This document shows positions 33,731-42,061 of a stretch of DNA of 64,000 bases, in pieces. The notes beneath the pieces are model-generated. The model saw nothing but the letters and a program-made list of their open reading frames with translations. It was not told where the DNA came from and searched no databases. The position numbers and the translations under genes are program-made. Position 1 is the first letter of the stretch; each line of letters opens with the position of its first letter. The stretch is from assembly GCF_030816895.1 (NCBI RefSeq), contig NZ_JAUSYL010000001.1, positions 434,001 through 498,000 of the forward strand, given 5' to 3'. Origin of the DNA: Clavibacter sp. B3I6. Its GTDB lineage: Bacteria > Actinomycetota > Actinomycetes > Actinomycetales > Microbacteriaceae.

Positions 33731-34591
33731 CTAGTGCAGCAGGCCGCCGGCCTTTGCGAGCACGTTCTTCTCCCCCGCCTCGATGGGCACGGCGAAGCGG
33801 TTCTGCTTCGGGGGCATCGGGCAGTTGAAGTTGTAGCTGAAGGCGCACGGGGGCAGGTAGGCCCGGTTGAAGTCGAGGGTGATGGTGCCGTCGGGCGACG
33901 GCGCGACCATCAGGAAGCGGCCCACCCCGTAGGTCGACTCGCCGCTCGTCGCGTCGGAGAACACGAGCAGGAGCGCACGGCCCTCGCGGAAGGCCGCGAG
34001 CGAGTAGTCCACGCCGTCCTTCGTGAAGGTGATCTCCCCCGGCACGACCTTGTCCTTCGTCGCCCCGTCGTCCTTGAGGTGCTCGAAGCCCATGGCCCGC
34101 CCGCCCTCGATCGGCGTGAAGTCCGCCTTCACGACCCACTCCTCGGAGTACGGGAAGGCGTCGATGCCGCCGAAGGCGCGGATCGCCTCGGACTGCGCGT
34201 CCCACACGCGGAGGGCGTAGGTGCCCTCCTCGCTGGCGATGACGAAGGCCGACACGGTGTCGCTCGCGACGACCGTCGAGGGCTGCGGGTCGTCACGGCC
34301 GCGGACGACCGCCTCGCCGTCGACGAGGACGCCGTCCACGCGGATGCCGTCGGCGGCCGACGCCTGCACGCGCAGGCCGGACACGCCGGGCGCGAGGGGC
34401 GACCAGGTGCCGGGGATCCCGTAGACCGGCTGCGGGTCGGCATCGGGCGAGAACCACTGCGTGTTGACGAGCGCGAGGTTGCCCTGCGGCAGGACCACCA
34501 TCTGCTCCCGTCGGGAGCGGTAGACGGCGAGCACCTCCGTGGGGTCGGCGGGTGCGGGGGCGGTCGCGGCGGTGCCGGCGGGATCGGTCAT
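33731..34591 (-). CDS. DUF1684 domain protein
   Basis: This 286-residue protein belongs to the DUF1684 family of unknown function. The family C-terminus is recognisable: TLDFNRAYLPPCAFSYNFNC followed by MPPKQNRFAVPIEAGEK. No signal peptide or membrane helix is seen. GAGGA lies seven bases before the ATG. It is divergent from the small acidic gene at 34699. Confidence 0.85.
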   Translation of the reverse strand: MTDPAGTAATAPAPADPTEVLAVYRSRREQMVVLPQGNLALVNTQWFSPDADPQPVYGIPGTWSPLAPGVSGLRVQASAADGIRVDGVLVDGEAVVRGRDDPQPSTVVASDTVSAFVIASEEGTYALRVWDAQSEAIRAFGGIDAFPYSEEWVVKADFTPIEGGRAMGFEHLKDDGATKDKVVPGEITFTKDGVDYSLAAFREGRALLLVFSDATSGESTYGVGRFLMVAPSPDGTITLDFNRAYLPPCAFSYNFNCPMPPKQNRFAVPIEAGEKNVLAKAGGLLH

Positions 34592-34686
34592 GATCCCATC
34601 CTCGCCGCCCGCGGGGTCCCGGCCAAGTCGACGGGACCGAGCGAGAGGCCGTCCCTCCCGGGGTTCCCCGTGGACGGCGGCGAGCG

Positions 34687-34692
34687 TACGGT
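34687..34692 (+). promoter_or_regulatory. Candidate -10 (TACGGT) of the acidic small gene
   Basis: TACGGT ends six bases before the ATG at 34699. Confidence 0.45.
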
Positions 34693-34698
34693 CGGACC

Positions 34699-34887
34699 AT
34701 GAGCACAGATCACGAGAGCACCTCGACCGACGACGACGGCACGACGACCCACACCGAGGAGCACGTGGAGTCCTCCTCCTCCTCGGTCACCGAGGAGAGC
34801 GGATCCGGCGACCAGACCCCCGACGGCTCCGGCAGCAACACCAGCGAGGGCGACGACCACGAGGGCGACGTCGGCTCCGGCGGCTGA
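34699..34887 (+). CDS. Small acidic Ser/Thr-rich protein (62 aa)
   Basis: The 62-residue product is almost entirely Ser, Thr, Asp, Glu and Gly, with no hydrophobic core and no cysteine, so it is probably disordered. No family is recognised. The leaderless -10, the intact frame to the stop and the hairpin shortly after favour a real gene. The opposite strand in this stretch belongs to no recognisable product. Confidence 0.6.
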   Translation: MSTDHESTSTDDDGTTTHTEEHVESSSSSVTEESGSGDQTPDGSGSNTSEGDDHEGDVGSGG

Positions 34888-34906
34888 TCCTCCCGACGCG
34901 CACCGC

Positions 34907-34936
34907 GACGCCCGGTCCCGTGAGGGGCCGGGCGTC
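34907..34936. terminator. Hairpin after the acidic small gene
   Basis: A 13-base stem with one G-T pair closes a four-base loop between the stop codons of two convergent genes. There is no T run. Confidence 0.65.
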
Positions 34937-34960
34937 GTCGCGTCCGGGCTTTCCGCGCCG

Positions 34961-36631
34961 TCACTTGGCCTGGGCGTAGTCGTCGACCACCGCGATCGTG
35001 ACGGGGAAGTCGACGGGCGCGTCGCCGAAGAGGAGCCGTCCGGCCTCGGCGGCAGCCTCCGCCACGGCGGCGCGCACCTCGTCGACGCGATCGTCCGGCG
35101 CGTGCACCATCACCTCGTCGTGCAGGAAGAAGACGAGGTGCGGACGGGACCCGGGCCGCTCCAGGGCGGCGAGCCTCCGGCGGAGGCCGGCCAGCCAGCA
35201 CAGCGCCCACTCGGCGGCGCTGCCCTGCACGACGAAGTTGCGGGTGAAGCGCCCCTGGTCCCGCGCCGCTGTGCGCGCCCGGGCGGCGTCCGCCGCGGAC
35301 GCCTCCCCGGCGCGGCCGATCTGCTGCACGTCGCGCCACGCGTCCCCGGGCGGCGGGGAGGACCGCCCGAGCCGGGTGCTGACGACGCCGCCGCTCTCCC
35401 CCGCACGCGCCGCCTGCTCGACGAAGCCGGTCGCCCGTGGGTAGGCGCGAACGAGCCGGGGCATGAGGCGGCCGCTCTCCCCCGACGTCGCGCCGTACAT
35501 GGCGCCGAGCATCGCCACCTTGGCGTGCGCGCGCGTGTCCACCACTCCCGCGTCGACGAGTCCCTGGTAGAGGTCGCTGCCGCGCCCGGCGTCGGCCATG
35601 GCGCGGTCCTCGGCCAGCGCCGCGAGGACGCGCGGCTCGAGCTGCGCGGCGTCGGCGACAACGAGCTTCCAGCCGGGGTCCGCGCGCACGGCCGAGCGGA
35701 TCTGCCGCGGCAGCTGCAGCGCGCCGCCGCCGCTGGCCGCCCACCGGCCCGTGACGACCCCGCCGGGGACGTACTCCGGGTGGAAGCGACCGTCGCGGAT
35801 CCACGTCTCCATCCACGTCCAGCCGTTGGCGGTGAGGAGCCGCGACAGCTTCTTGTGCTCGAGCAGCGGCGCGATGACCGGGTGGTCGATCTCCTGCAGC
35901 TCCCATTGGCGGGTGCTCGCGGCGTCGATGCCGGCCCGGCGCAGCGCGCGGAGCACGTCGGGCGGGCTGTCGACGTTGAGGTCGGGCGCGCGGAGGATCT
36001 CCCGGATGCGCGCTGACAGCGCCGCCAGCGCCGGGGGCACGCCGCCGTGCGCGGGGCGCCCGCCGAGCGCGTGGACGAGGAGGGCGTCGTGGACGGCGGT
36101 GTCCCATGGCAGCCCGTCCGCGGACATCTCCGCCGCGACGAGCGCACCCGCGGACTCCGCGGCGAGCAGCAGGCGCAGCCGGCCGGGCGCCGTGCTGTCG
36201 GCGACGGCCCGGAGCTGCAGGCGCAGCTCCGCGACCAGCTCGTCCGGGGAGCGACCCTCCGGGGCGTCGAGGTCGTCGAACAGCGTGGCCGACGAGGAGC
36301 GCTCGCGCTCCGCCTGGGGCGCGCGATCCCACGGCCCCGGCGGCGTGCGGGCGAGCTCGCTCTCGGCGGCGGCGGTGGACAGCCGCAGGATCGCATGGGA
36401 GAGCCGGAGGTCGTGGCACCTCGCGACGCGGACGCCCGCCTCCACGAGGGCGCGTGCCCACACGGACGTGTCGTCCCAGACCCAGCGGGGCGGGTCCTCG
36501 GCTCGCTCGCGCAGGGCCGCGACCGCCGGCCAGTCCCGGGTCGGGACGTCCTGGACGGCCGTGACGGCGCCGGTGGCATCGAGGTCGACGAGCCGCACCC
36601 CCTCGGGCGTCCGGGCGACCACGATGTGCAT
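34961..36631 (-). CDS. Family A DNA polymerase with exonuclease-like N-terminus
   Basis: This 556-residue protein is a second, short relative of DNA polymerase I, annotated in actinobacteria as bifunctional 3'-5' exonuclease/DNA polymerase. Motif A reads VVADAAQLEPRVLA (canonical DYSQIELR), motif B KVAMLGAMYGATSG with the lysine and YG retained, and motif C FFLHDEVMVHAP, so the two metal-binding aspartates are kept. The N-terminal 190 residues take the place of the exonuclease domain but are divergent, and no 5' nuclease domain is present. The role is unknown; repair is the usual guess. It is divergent from the cold-shock gene. Confidence 0.85.
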   Translation of the reverse strand: MHIVVARTPEGVRLVDLDATGAVTAVQDVPTRDWPAVAALRERAEDPPRWVWDDTSVWARALVEAGVRVARCHDLRLSHAILRLSTAAAESELARTPPGPWDRAPQAERERSSSATLFDDLDAPEGRSPDELVAELRLQLRAVADSTAPGRLRLLLAAESAGALVAAEMSADGLPWDTAVHDALLVHALGGRPAHGGVPPALAALSARIREILRAPDLNVDSPPDVLRALRRAGIDAASTRQWELQEIDHPVIAPLLEHKKLSRLLTANGWTWMETWIRDGRFHPEYVPGGVVTGRWAASGGGALQLPRQIRSAVRADPGWKLVVADAAQLEPRVLAALAEDRAMADAGRGSDLYQGLVDAGVVDTRAHAKVAMLGAMYGATSGESGRLMPRLVRAYPRATGFVEQAARAGESGGVVSTRLGRSSPPPGDAWRDVQQIGRAGEASAADAARARTAARDQGRFTRNFVVQGSAAEWALCWLAGLRRRLAALERPGSRPHLVFFLHDEVMVHAPDDRVDEVRAAVAEAAAEAGRLLFGDAPVDFPVTIAVVDDYAQAK

Positions 36632-36878
36632 GCCCTCATCATCCCGCCCGCCTCCGACGCTCCGTGACGCCCGCCCGGCCCTCCACGCGGCGTCACGCAG
36701 GGAAACACCGGTGGGAATGTGCCCGCATCCCCCATCGCGTGCCGAGGACCCGCTAAGCTCGTCATCAAGTCGTCAGGTCCTCACGATCCGCCCGGTCCGC
36801 CGGAGGGGTCACGAGGGGCTTCCGACCCGCGGTCCCGGGTCCCGGGATCGATGCATCTCTTTTGAAGGAAATTTCGTC

Positions 36879-37082
36879 ATGGCAACAGGCACCGTCAAGT
36901 GGTTCAACGCTGAAAAGGGCTTCGGCTTCATCGCTCCCGACAACGGAACCGCGGATGTGTTCGCTCACTACTCCGCGATCGCGACGGGCGGCTACAAGTC
37001 GCTCGACGAGAACCAGAAGGTGGAGTTCGAGGTCGCCCAGGGCCCCAAGGGTCCCCAGGCTGAGAACATCCGCCCGCTCTAA
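36879..37082 (+). CDS. cspA: Cold-shock protein
   Basis: This 67-residue single cold-shock domain binds single-stranded RNA and DNA and works as an RNA chaperone. RNP1 (KGFGFI) and RNP2 (VFAHYSAI) are intact. GAAGGA lies eight bases before the ATG. The 247 bases upstream hold no gene; a TAAGCT hexamer at 36754-36759 would give a leader of over 100 bases, as is usual for cold-regulated csp genes. A classic terminator follows. Confidence 0.95.
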   Translation: MATGTVKWFNAEKGFGFIAPDNGTADVFAHYSAIATGGYKSLDENQKVEFEVAQGPKGPQAENIRPL

Positions 37083-37125
37083 CGCCACCCGCTCACCATC
37101 GGTGAGCGACGCACGCTGAGCTTCC

Positions 37126-37166
37126 GAGGACGGCTCCGACCATGTGGTCGGAGCCGTCCTCTTTTT
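37126..37166 (+). terminator. Rho-independent terminator of cspA
   Basis: A perfect 16-base stem with a four-base loop is followed by TTTTT. A smaller seven-base hairpin (37091-37107) lies between it and the stop codon. Confidence 0.92.
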
Positions 37167-37198
37167 CGTGCCCGCGCACGGGTGGGGCACCATGGAGC

Positions 37199-37486
37199 GT
37201 GCCCTCCTACCGCATCACCCTGACCGTCGGCGCGCTGCTGCCCGGCGTGGACCCTGCGCGCGTCCTGCCCGCGGCGGCGGACGAAGCCGCCCGGGTCGCG
37301 ACGCTCGAGGCCAACGACCTGCAGGTCGTCCGCGGTGAAGCGCGGCTCACGGTCCGGTTCACCGCCGAGGACGACGTCTCGGCGGAGCGGATCGCCGCGG
37401 CCGTCCGTGCGCGGACGACGCAGCTCGTCGACGTGCCGCGGGCGAGCATCACACGGCGCGACGGCGGCAGCTGGACACGCGTGTGA
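37199..37486 (+). CDS. Small hypothetical protein (95 aa)
   Basis: The 95-residue product starts at a GTG (VPSYRITLTVGALLPG) and alternates hydrophobic and charged stretches like a small alpha/beta domain. Third codon positions are strongly G/C, as in real genes here. No family is recognised and no cysteine or membrane helix is present. It begins 33 bases after the cspA terminator. The start is uncertain because no well-spaced ribosome binding site is seen. Confidence 0.6.
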   Translation: MPSYRITLTVGALLPGVDPARVLPAAADEAARVATLEANDLQVVRGEARLTVRFTAEDDVSAERIAAAVRARTTQLVDVPRASITRRDGGSWTRV

Positions 37487-37625
37487 GCGTCGGCGGATGA
37501 CCCGATCCCCGGCGGCCGGTGCCCCCCATTGGGGTCTGGTCGCAGGCGGACACGGTGGACGGCTGTAGTCTCGACAGGACGAGCCGACGTGGCCTCAGGG
37601 GATGCACCATCGGCGCGGGGGGACG

Positions 37626-39171
37626 ATGATCGAACAGCAGGGGACGCGCGAGAGCGCGTCCATGCCTCGCGACATGCGCGAGGCGGTAATCGAAGCGGAC
37701 GCCCTCCGGGCGGAGGATCCCGGCCCCGCGCGCGACCACACGTGGCGCCGTCGGTACGCACTCCGTCTGATGCTGACCGACCTGGTCGTGCTCCTCTGGG
37801 TCGTCTTCGGCGTGCAGATCGCCTGGTTCGGGTTGGAGACCTCGGACGTGCGGTTCGACGGGAACGTGCAGGGACTGACTCTCAGCTACACGACGCTGTC
37901 GGTCATCCTCATCGCCAGCTGGATGTCCGTCCTCGGCATCTACGGCACGCGCAGCTACCGCGTGCTCGGCACCGGGCCCCAGGAGTACCGCCTCATCCTC
38001 GACGCGACGATCCGCCTCTTCGGGGTGCTCGCCATCGTCGCGTTCCTCTTCCGCATCGAGTTCGCTCGCGGCTACATCATGATCGCGTTCCCCCTCGGCC
38101 TCCTGACCCTCGCCCTCAGCCGCTGGCTCTGGCGCCAGTGGCTGAACGCGCAGCGCTCCCGGGGCGAGTACTCCTCGCGCGTGCTGCTCATCGGCTCCGA
38201 GTCGTCCACGGACTTCCTGGCGCGGGAGCTCGCGCGCCAGCCGTCAGCGGGCTACCACGTCGTGGGCGCGTGCGTCCCCTCGGGCGTCATCGCCTCGACG
38301 CTCCCCAGCACGGGCACGCCGGTCCTCGGCAAGCTCGACGACCTGCAGGCCGCGATGCGCGCGGTCGAGGCCGACACCATCGTCATCACCAGCAACGACG
38401 AGCTGTCGGCCGAGCGGATCCGCGAGCTCAGCTGGTCGCTCGAGCCCGGCCGTCAGCACCTCGTCGTCGCGCCGAGCCTCACGGACATCGGCGGCCCCGC
38501 GGATCCACACGCGACCGGTGGCCGGCCTGCCGCTGATCCACGTGGAGACGCCGCGCTACGAGGGCACGAAGCTGTTCGCCAAGCGCGCGTTCGACATCGT
38601 CGCCAGCTCCCTCCTGCTCCTCGTAGCCTCCCCTGTTCTCCTCGCCATCTCGATGACCATCCGCCTCAGCACGCCCGGTCCCGTGCTGTTCCGCCAGGAG
38701 CGGGTGGGCATCAACGGGCGGCCGTTCCAGATGCTGAAGTTCCGCACGATGGTGACGGACGCGGAGGCCCTCCTGCTCGCCCTGCAGGACCAGAACCGGG
38801 ACGCCGGCAACTCCGTGCTCTTCAAGATGAAGGACGACCCGCGGGTGACGCCCGTGGGCCGCTTCCTCCGCCGGTACAGCCTCGACGAGCTCATGCAGCT
38901 GGTCAACGTGCTGAACGGCAGCATGTCCCTCGTCGGGCCCCGCCCGCCGCTGGCGCGCGAGGTGGAGACCTACGAGACGAAGGTGCACCGTCGGTTCCTC
39001 GTGAAGCCCGGCATCACGGGACTCTGGCAGGTGAGCGGGCGCTCGAACCTCTCCTGGGAGGACAGCGTGCGGCTCGACCTCTACTACGTGGAGAACTGGT
39101 CGATCGTCGGGGACCTCGTGATCCTGTGGAAGACCGCGCGTGCCGTGGTGGCGCGCGAGGGGGCGTACTGA
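37626..39171 (+). pseudogene. Exopolysaccharide sugar-phosphate transferase, frameshifted
   Basis: The product would be a 514-residue polyprenyl glycosylphosphotransferase that starts exopolysaccharide repeat units by moving sugar-1-phosphate to undecaprenyl phosphate. The first half has four to five membrane helices and a nucleotide-binding-like VLLIGSESSTDFLARELA region. The second half has the sugar transferase domain with KRAFDIVAS, GPVLFRQERVGINGRPF, KFRTM, RRYSLDELMQLVNVL and SLVGPRPP. Removing one base from the CCCC run at 38495-38498 joins LTDIGG to PRIHTRPVAGLPLIHVE. All catalytic motifs are otherwise intact, so error or very recent loss is likely. Confidence 0.88.
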
Positions 39172-39766
39172 CGCATGAGATGCGAGAGGGCATGGTCGTC
39201 CAGCGCGTAGAGGGCTGAACCTCGATGTGCATCGGGGGGCTCGGCCTCCCATGAGGGCGATGGGGTCGATCATGATCACCGATGGGCTCGTGTTCCATCC
39301 TCCGCTGCTGGTGCATCGCTCGGGGTTTACGGACCAGGTGCGTTCGTGCTGGTCTGGCGCGCGAGACGACACGGCTCGTCCGTCGCCGGCTGGACCCGCG
39401 CGAGCCCGTGCAGAGCGACGGGGACAGCCCGTTGACGGTGGATCCCTCGAGACGGCGGCCGCATGGACACCTGTCGATCGAGAGGACCTGGTCGAGGATC
39501 GCGGAGGCGTTCCATCTCTCATCCATCGTGATGCCCGACCTGCGCCACCGAGCACGGTCGCGACCTCGACGCCCGGCCGTCCTGCTCGTGCGGAGCGTCG
39601 CGTCGCCTACCGTCGCCGACCGTCGCCGACACGGCATCGACGGCGATGCCGCGGTAGGCGCCAGCCAGTGGAGGATGCACGAGGCTGACCTCGAACAGGA
39701 CTGCTCGATGCGACCGTCGCGTCTCAGAGGTGGACGTCAGCGCGGCCGCACGTGAGGAGGGGTGCC
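39172..39766. other. Gene-free 595-base stretch with nested inverted repeats
   Basis: No frame here gives a recognisable product, and codon composition differs from the neighbours. It lies between the plus-strand sugar transferase and the end of the minus-strand glycosyltransferase. It contains a triple 10-base repeat and a nested hairpin (outer arms 39605-39612 and 39652-39659, inner arms 39632-39639 and 39644-39651). No insertion sequence ends or tRNA are seen. It may be the scar of lost polysaccharide genes. Confidence 0.5.
39601..39630. repeat. Three 10-bp tandem repeats
   Basis: CGTCGCCTAC is followed by two copies of CGTCGCCGAC. The first two units contribute one arm of the larger inverted repeat that ends at 39659. 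Confidence 0.75.
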
Positions 39767-41113
39767 TCAGGAGCTCGATCGGCCGGATGGTCTCCTGGGT
39801 GCCGATGTCGGCGCGGGACGCGTGACGGACTCGCGCCCCGACCCGCCGTCGGACAGCGCCTGGGCGAAGCGCACGTATCGGGCGTGTGCGCTGACGGGCG
39901 CGGCGCGGCTCTGCAGCATGCGCCGGGTCGCGGTGGAGAGCCGGGCAGCTTGCTCTGCGTGCCACCGCATGTGCAGCGCCGCCTGGAGGAGTCGCTCCGG
40001 GTTCCCCGGGGGGATGATGGCGGCGGTCTCGTGCTCGCGCACTGCGCTCGCGGTGGTCCCGGCGGCCTCGACCGCTGCGATGATCGGCCGCTTGCAGCTC
40101 ACGTAGGAGACGAGTTCGCCGGGCATGCTCGTCGCGCCCATGCCGGGGCTCTCGCTGAGCAGGAGCGCGTCCGCCGCCGCGAGTGCGTACGGGTAGTCGT
40201 CGCCTGCGATCGGCTGGACGAAGCGCAGCGAGCGGATGCCGGCGCCCAGGGCCTCGAGAGCGACGCGCTGATCGCCCACGCCCGCCAGGACGAATTCGAT
40301 CCCGAGATCACGCGCATCGGACAGGCGGGCAGCCTCGACGACCGACTCGAGCCCTCGCTCCACGCCCATGTCGCCGGTGTGGATCACGGTGAAGGCGTCG
40401 CGCGCCCAGCCGAGACGCGTGCGGGCGGCGGCCGTGGAGATGTCGGCCGAGGCGAGGGGCGTGGAGTTCGGCAGGACGGAGATGCACTGCTGGTCCACGC
40501 CCTGGTCGATGAGGCGGTCGCCCAAGGTCGACGTGACGACACCCACGCGATCGGCCCGGCGGAGCAGGGAGCTCTCGGCCCTCGCGACGAGGCGCGATGC
40601 CCGGCTGCCCGTGGTGCCGGGGTCCGCTGCGGCATCTGCGGTGAGATCCTGCACGACCACTCCGAACGGACGGCCTCCGCGGCCGAGGGCGCCCGCAACG
40701 AGTCCGCCCAGCGAGGGTGTGACCGCGATGACGACATCGCTCGTGTCCCGGCGCACCTCGCGGAGTGCGCCGCGGAGGAAGCTCGAGTCGAGCTCGCCGC
40801 GGCCGACGAGTTCGGGCGGCTCCGGAGTGGAGCGCCGGATGCGGGTGATGCGGACGCCGTCGCGCATCTCCTCCCACCACCGGCCCCCGGCCACGTGCTC
40901 CTCCTGCAGTCGCCGCTGGGCATGGCGCGGGCTGCCCGTGATGACGTGCACGGACGCCCCCGCGCCGATCAGCGCCTCGGCCATCGCCGTGGTGTGCGGC
41001 GCGATGCCGGTGGTCTCCGGCCAGTAGTCGATGCCGATCACGCAGACGCTCAGGCCCGTCAGATCCGGCCCCGTCCGCGTGCGCGCGATGTCAGCATTGC
41101 TCACTTCCCCCAT
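39767..41113 (-). CDS. Glycosyltransferase family 4, WcaI-like
   Basis: This 448-residue protein has the two-domain layout of GT4 glycosyltransferases. The N-terminal GIDYWPETTGIAPHTTAMAE segment is typical of the WcaI-like group involved in exopolysaccharide or surface glycan assembly, and the C-terminal domain has VIHTGDMGVERGLESVVEAA and an acidic/glycine-rich donor site. Sugar and acceptor are unknown. The ATG at 41113 is the first before the conserved domain, with CACAAT six bases upstream as a weak leaderless -10. It is on the opposite strand to the broken sugar transferase. Confidence 0.85.
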   Translation of the reverse strand: MGEVSNADIARTRTGPDLTGLSVCVIGIDYWPETTGIAPHTTAMAEALIGAGASVHVITGSPRHAQRRLQEEHVAGGRWWEEMRDGVRITRIRRSTPEPPELVGRGELDSSFLRGALREVRRDTSDVVIAVTPSLGGLVAGALGRGGRPFGVVVQDLTADAAADPGTTGSRASRLVARAESSLLRRADRVGVVTSTLGDRLIDQGVDQQCISVLPNSTPLASADISTAAARTRLGWARDAFTVIHTGDMGVERGLESVVEAARLSDARDLGIEFVLAGVGDQRVALEALGAGIRSLRFVQPIAGDDYPYALAAADALLLSESPGMGATSMPGELVSYVSCKRPIIAAVEAAGTTASAVREHETAAIIPPGNPERLLQAALHMRWHAEQAARLSTATRRMLQSRAAPVSAHARYVRFAQALSDGGSGRESVTRPAPTSAPRRPSGRSSS

Positions 41114-41255
41114 GGGGTCATTGTGGCATCCGGCAGTCGACTCGCCGTCAACCGATCCGCGTGAGGGCTGACGGGGCGTCGTGGCGTCATGACGGAGCTC
41201 GCAACCGGTACCGGCGCCCGCGTCGGAGGCGCGCGACGCCGTCGCGTCCACCCCC

Positions 41256-41560
41256 GTGCCGCTCGACCGGTCGGCCCGCATCCACGTGGCCGGGCACCGC
41301 GGCCTCGTCGGCTCGGCGATCGCCCGCCGGCTCGAGGCCGAGGGCTTCACGGAGATCGTCGGCCGCACCTCCGCGGAGCTCGACCTGGACCGCGACGCCG
41401 TCTTCGCGTTCGACGCCGCCGAGCGGCCGGTGCGCGTCGTCCTCGCCGCCGCCGAGGTGGGCGGGATCCTCGCGGACAGCACCTACCCGTGGGCGTCCTC
41501 AGCGACGACCTGCGGATCCGGGTCGATGTGCGCGGCGGCCGTCGTCGTGTCCGGCGGCCG
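41256..41560 (+). pseudogene. GDP-L-fucose synthase remnant
   Basis: The start reads IHVAGHRGLVGSAIARRLEA and later VLAAAEVGGILADSTYP, the NAD(P)-binding N-terminus of GDP-L-fucose synthase. After STYP the frame is lost: a missing base puts VGVLSDDLRIRVDV in another frame, and similarity then ends. About 100 of the expected 310 or so codons remain, and the catalytic Tyr-Lys region is absent. Unlike the four single-base frameshifts in this window, this is a true truncated remnant. It abuts the end of the VOC gene on the other strand. Confidence 0.8.
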
Positions 41561-41580
41561 GGTCGACGGCGCCCGCGGCC

Positions 41581-42036
41581 TCAGGCGCCGTCGGCCGCCC
41601 GTCGCAGCCCGGCGATGTCGAGGCGCCCCATGCCGAGCATCGCCTCCTGGGCGCGGGCGGCGCGCTCCCGGTCGGGGTCGCCGAGGAGGGCCGGCAGGAT
41701 CGAGGGGACGACCTGCCACGAGACGCCGAACGGGTCCGTGAGCCACCCGCAGCGTCCGGGTGCGCCTCCGTCGTCGACGAGCGCGTCCCAGATCCGGTCG
41801 AGCTCCTCCTGCGTCTCGACGGGGACGGAGAGCGAGAACGCGGGGGTCTGCGGGTAGAGCGGTCCGCCGTCGAAGAGGATCACGCGCAGCCCGTCGAGCT
41901 CGACGGTGGCCGAGGAGCCGGGTCCGTCGGCGTCGGACGACTCGACGACGCGCGACCGCGGGAGCACGGCGGCGTAGAGCGCCGCCGCGTCCCGGACGCG
42001 GCCGTCGAGCCAGAGGAACGGGGTGATGGCCTGCAT
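41581..42036 (-). CDS. VOC family (PhnB-like) protein
   Basis: This 151-residue protein belongs to the glyoxalase/vicinal oxygen chelate superfamily, in the PhnB-like group annotated as 3-demethylubiquinone methyltransferase-like. Typical segments are ITPFLWLDGRVRDAAALYAA, the FSLSVPVETQEELDRIWDALVDDGG region and DPFGVSWQVVP. Reaction unknown. GAGGA precedes the ATG. It lies 25 bases after the ketopantoate-reductase-like gene on the same strand and may be the last member of the long operon upstream. Confidence 0.85.
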   Translation of the reverse strand: MQAITPFLWLDGRVRDAAALYAAVLPRSRVVESSDADGPGSSATVELDGLRVILFDGGPLYPQTPAFSLSVPVETQEELDRIWDALVDDGGAPGRCGWLTDPFGVSWQVVPSILPALLGDPDRERAARAQEAMLGMGRLDIAGLRRAADGA

Positions 42037-42061
42037 GACGTCCTCGTCTCGGGTCGGGCGC

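Noticed and set aside
39172..39766. Insertion sequence remnant
   Set aside because: No terminal inverted repeats, target duplication or transposase similarity was found.
41256..41560. GDP-L-fucose synthase as a fifth single-base sequencing error
   Set aside because: The missing base can be repaired, but similarity ends soon after and two thirds of the gene is absent, so it is a true remnant.
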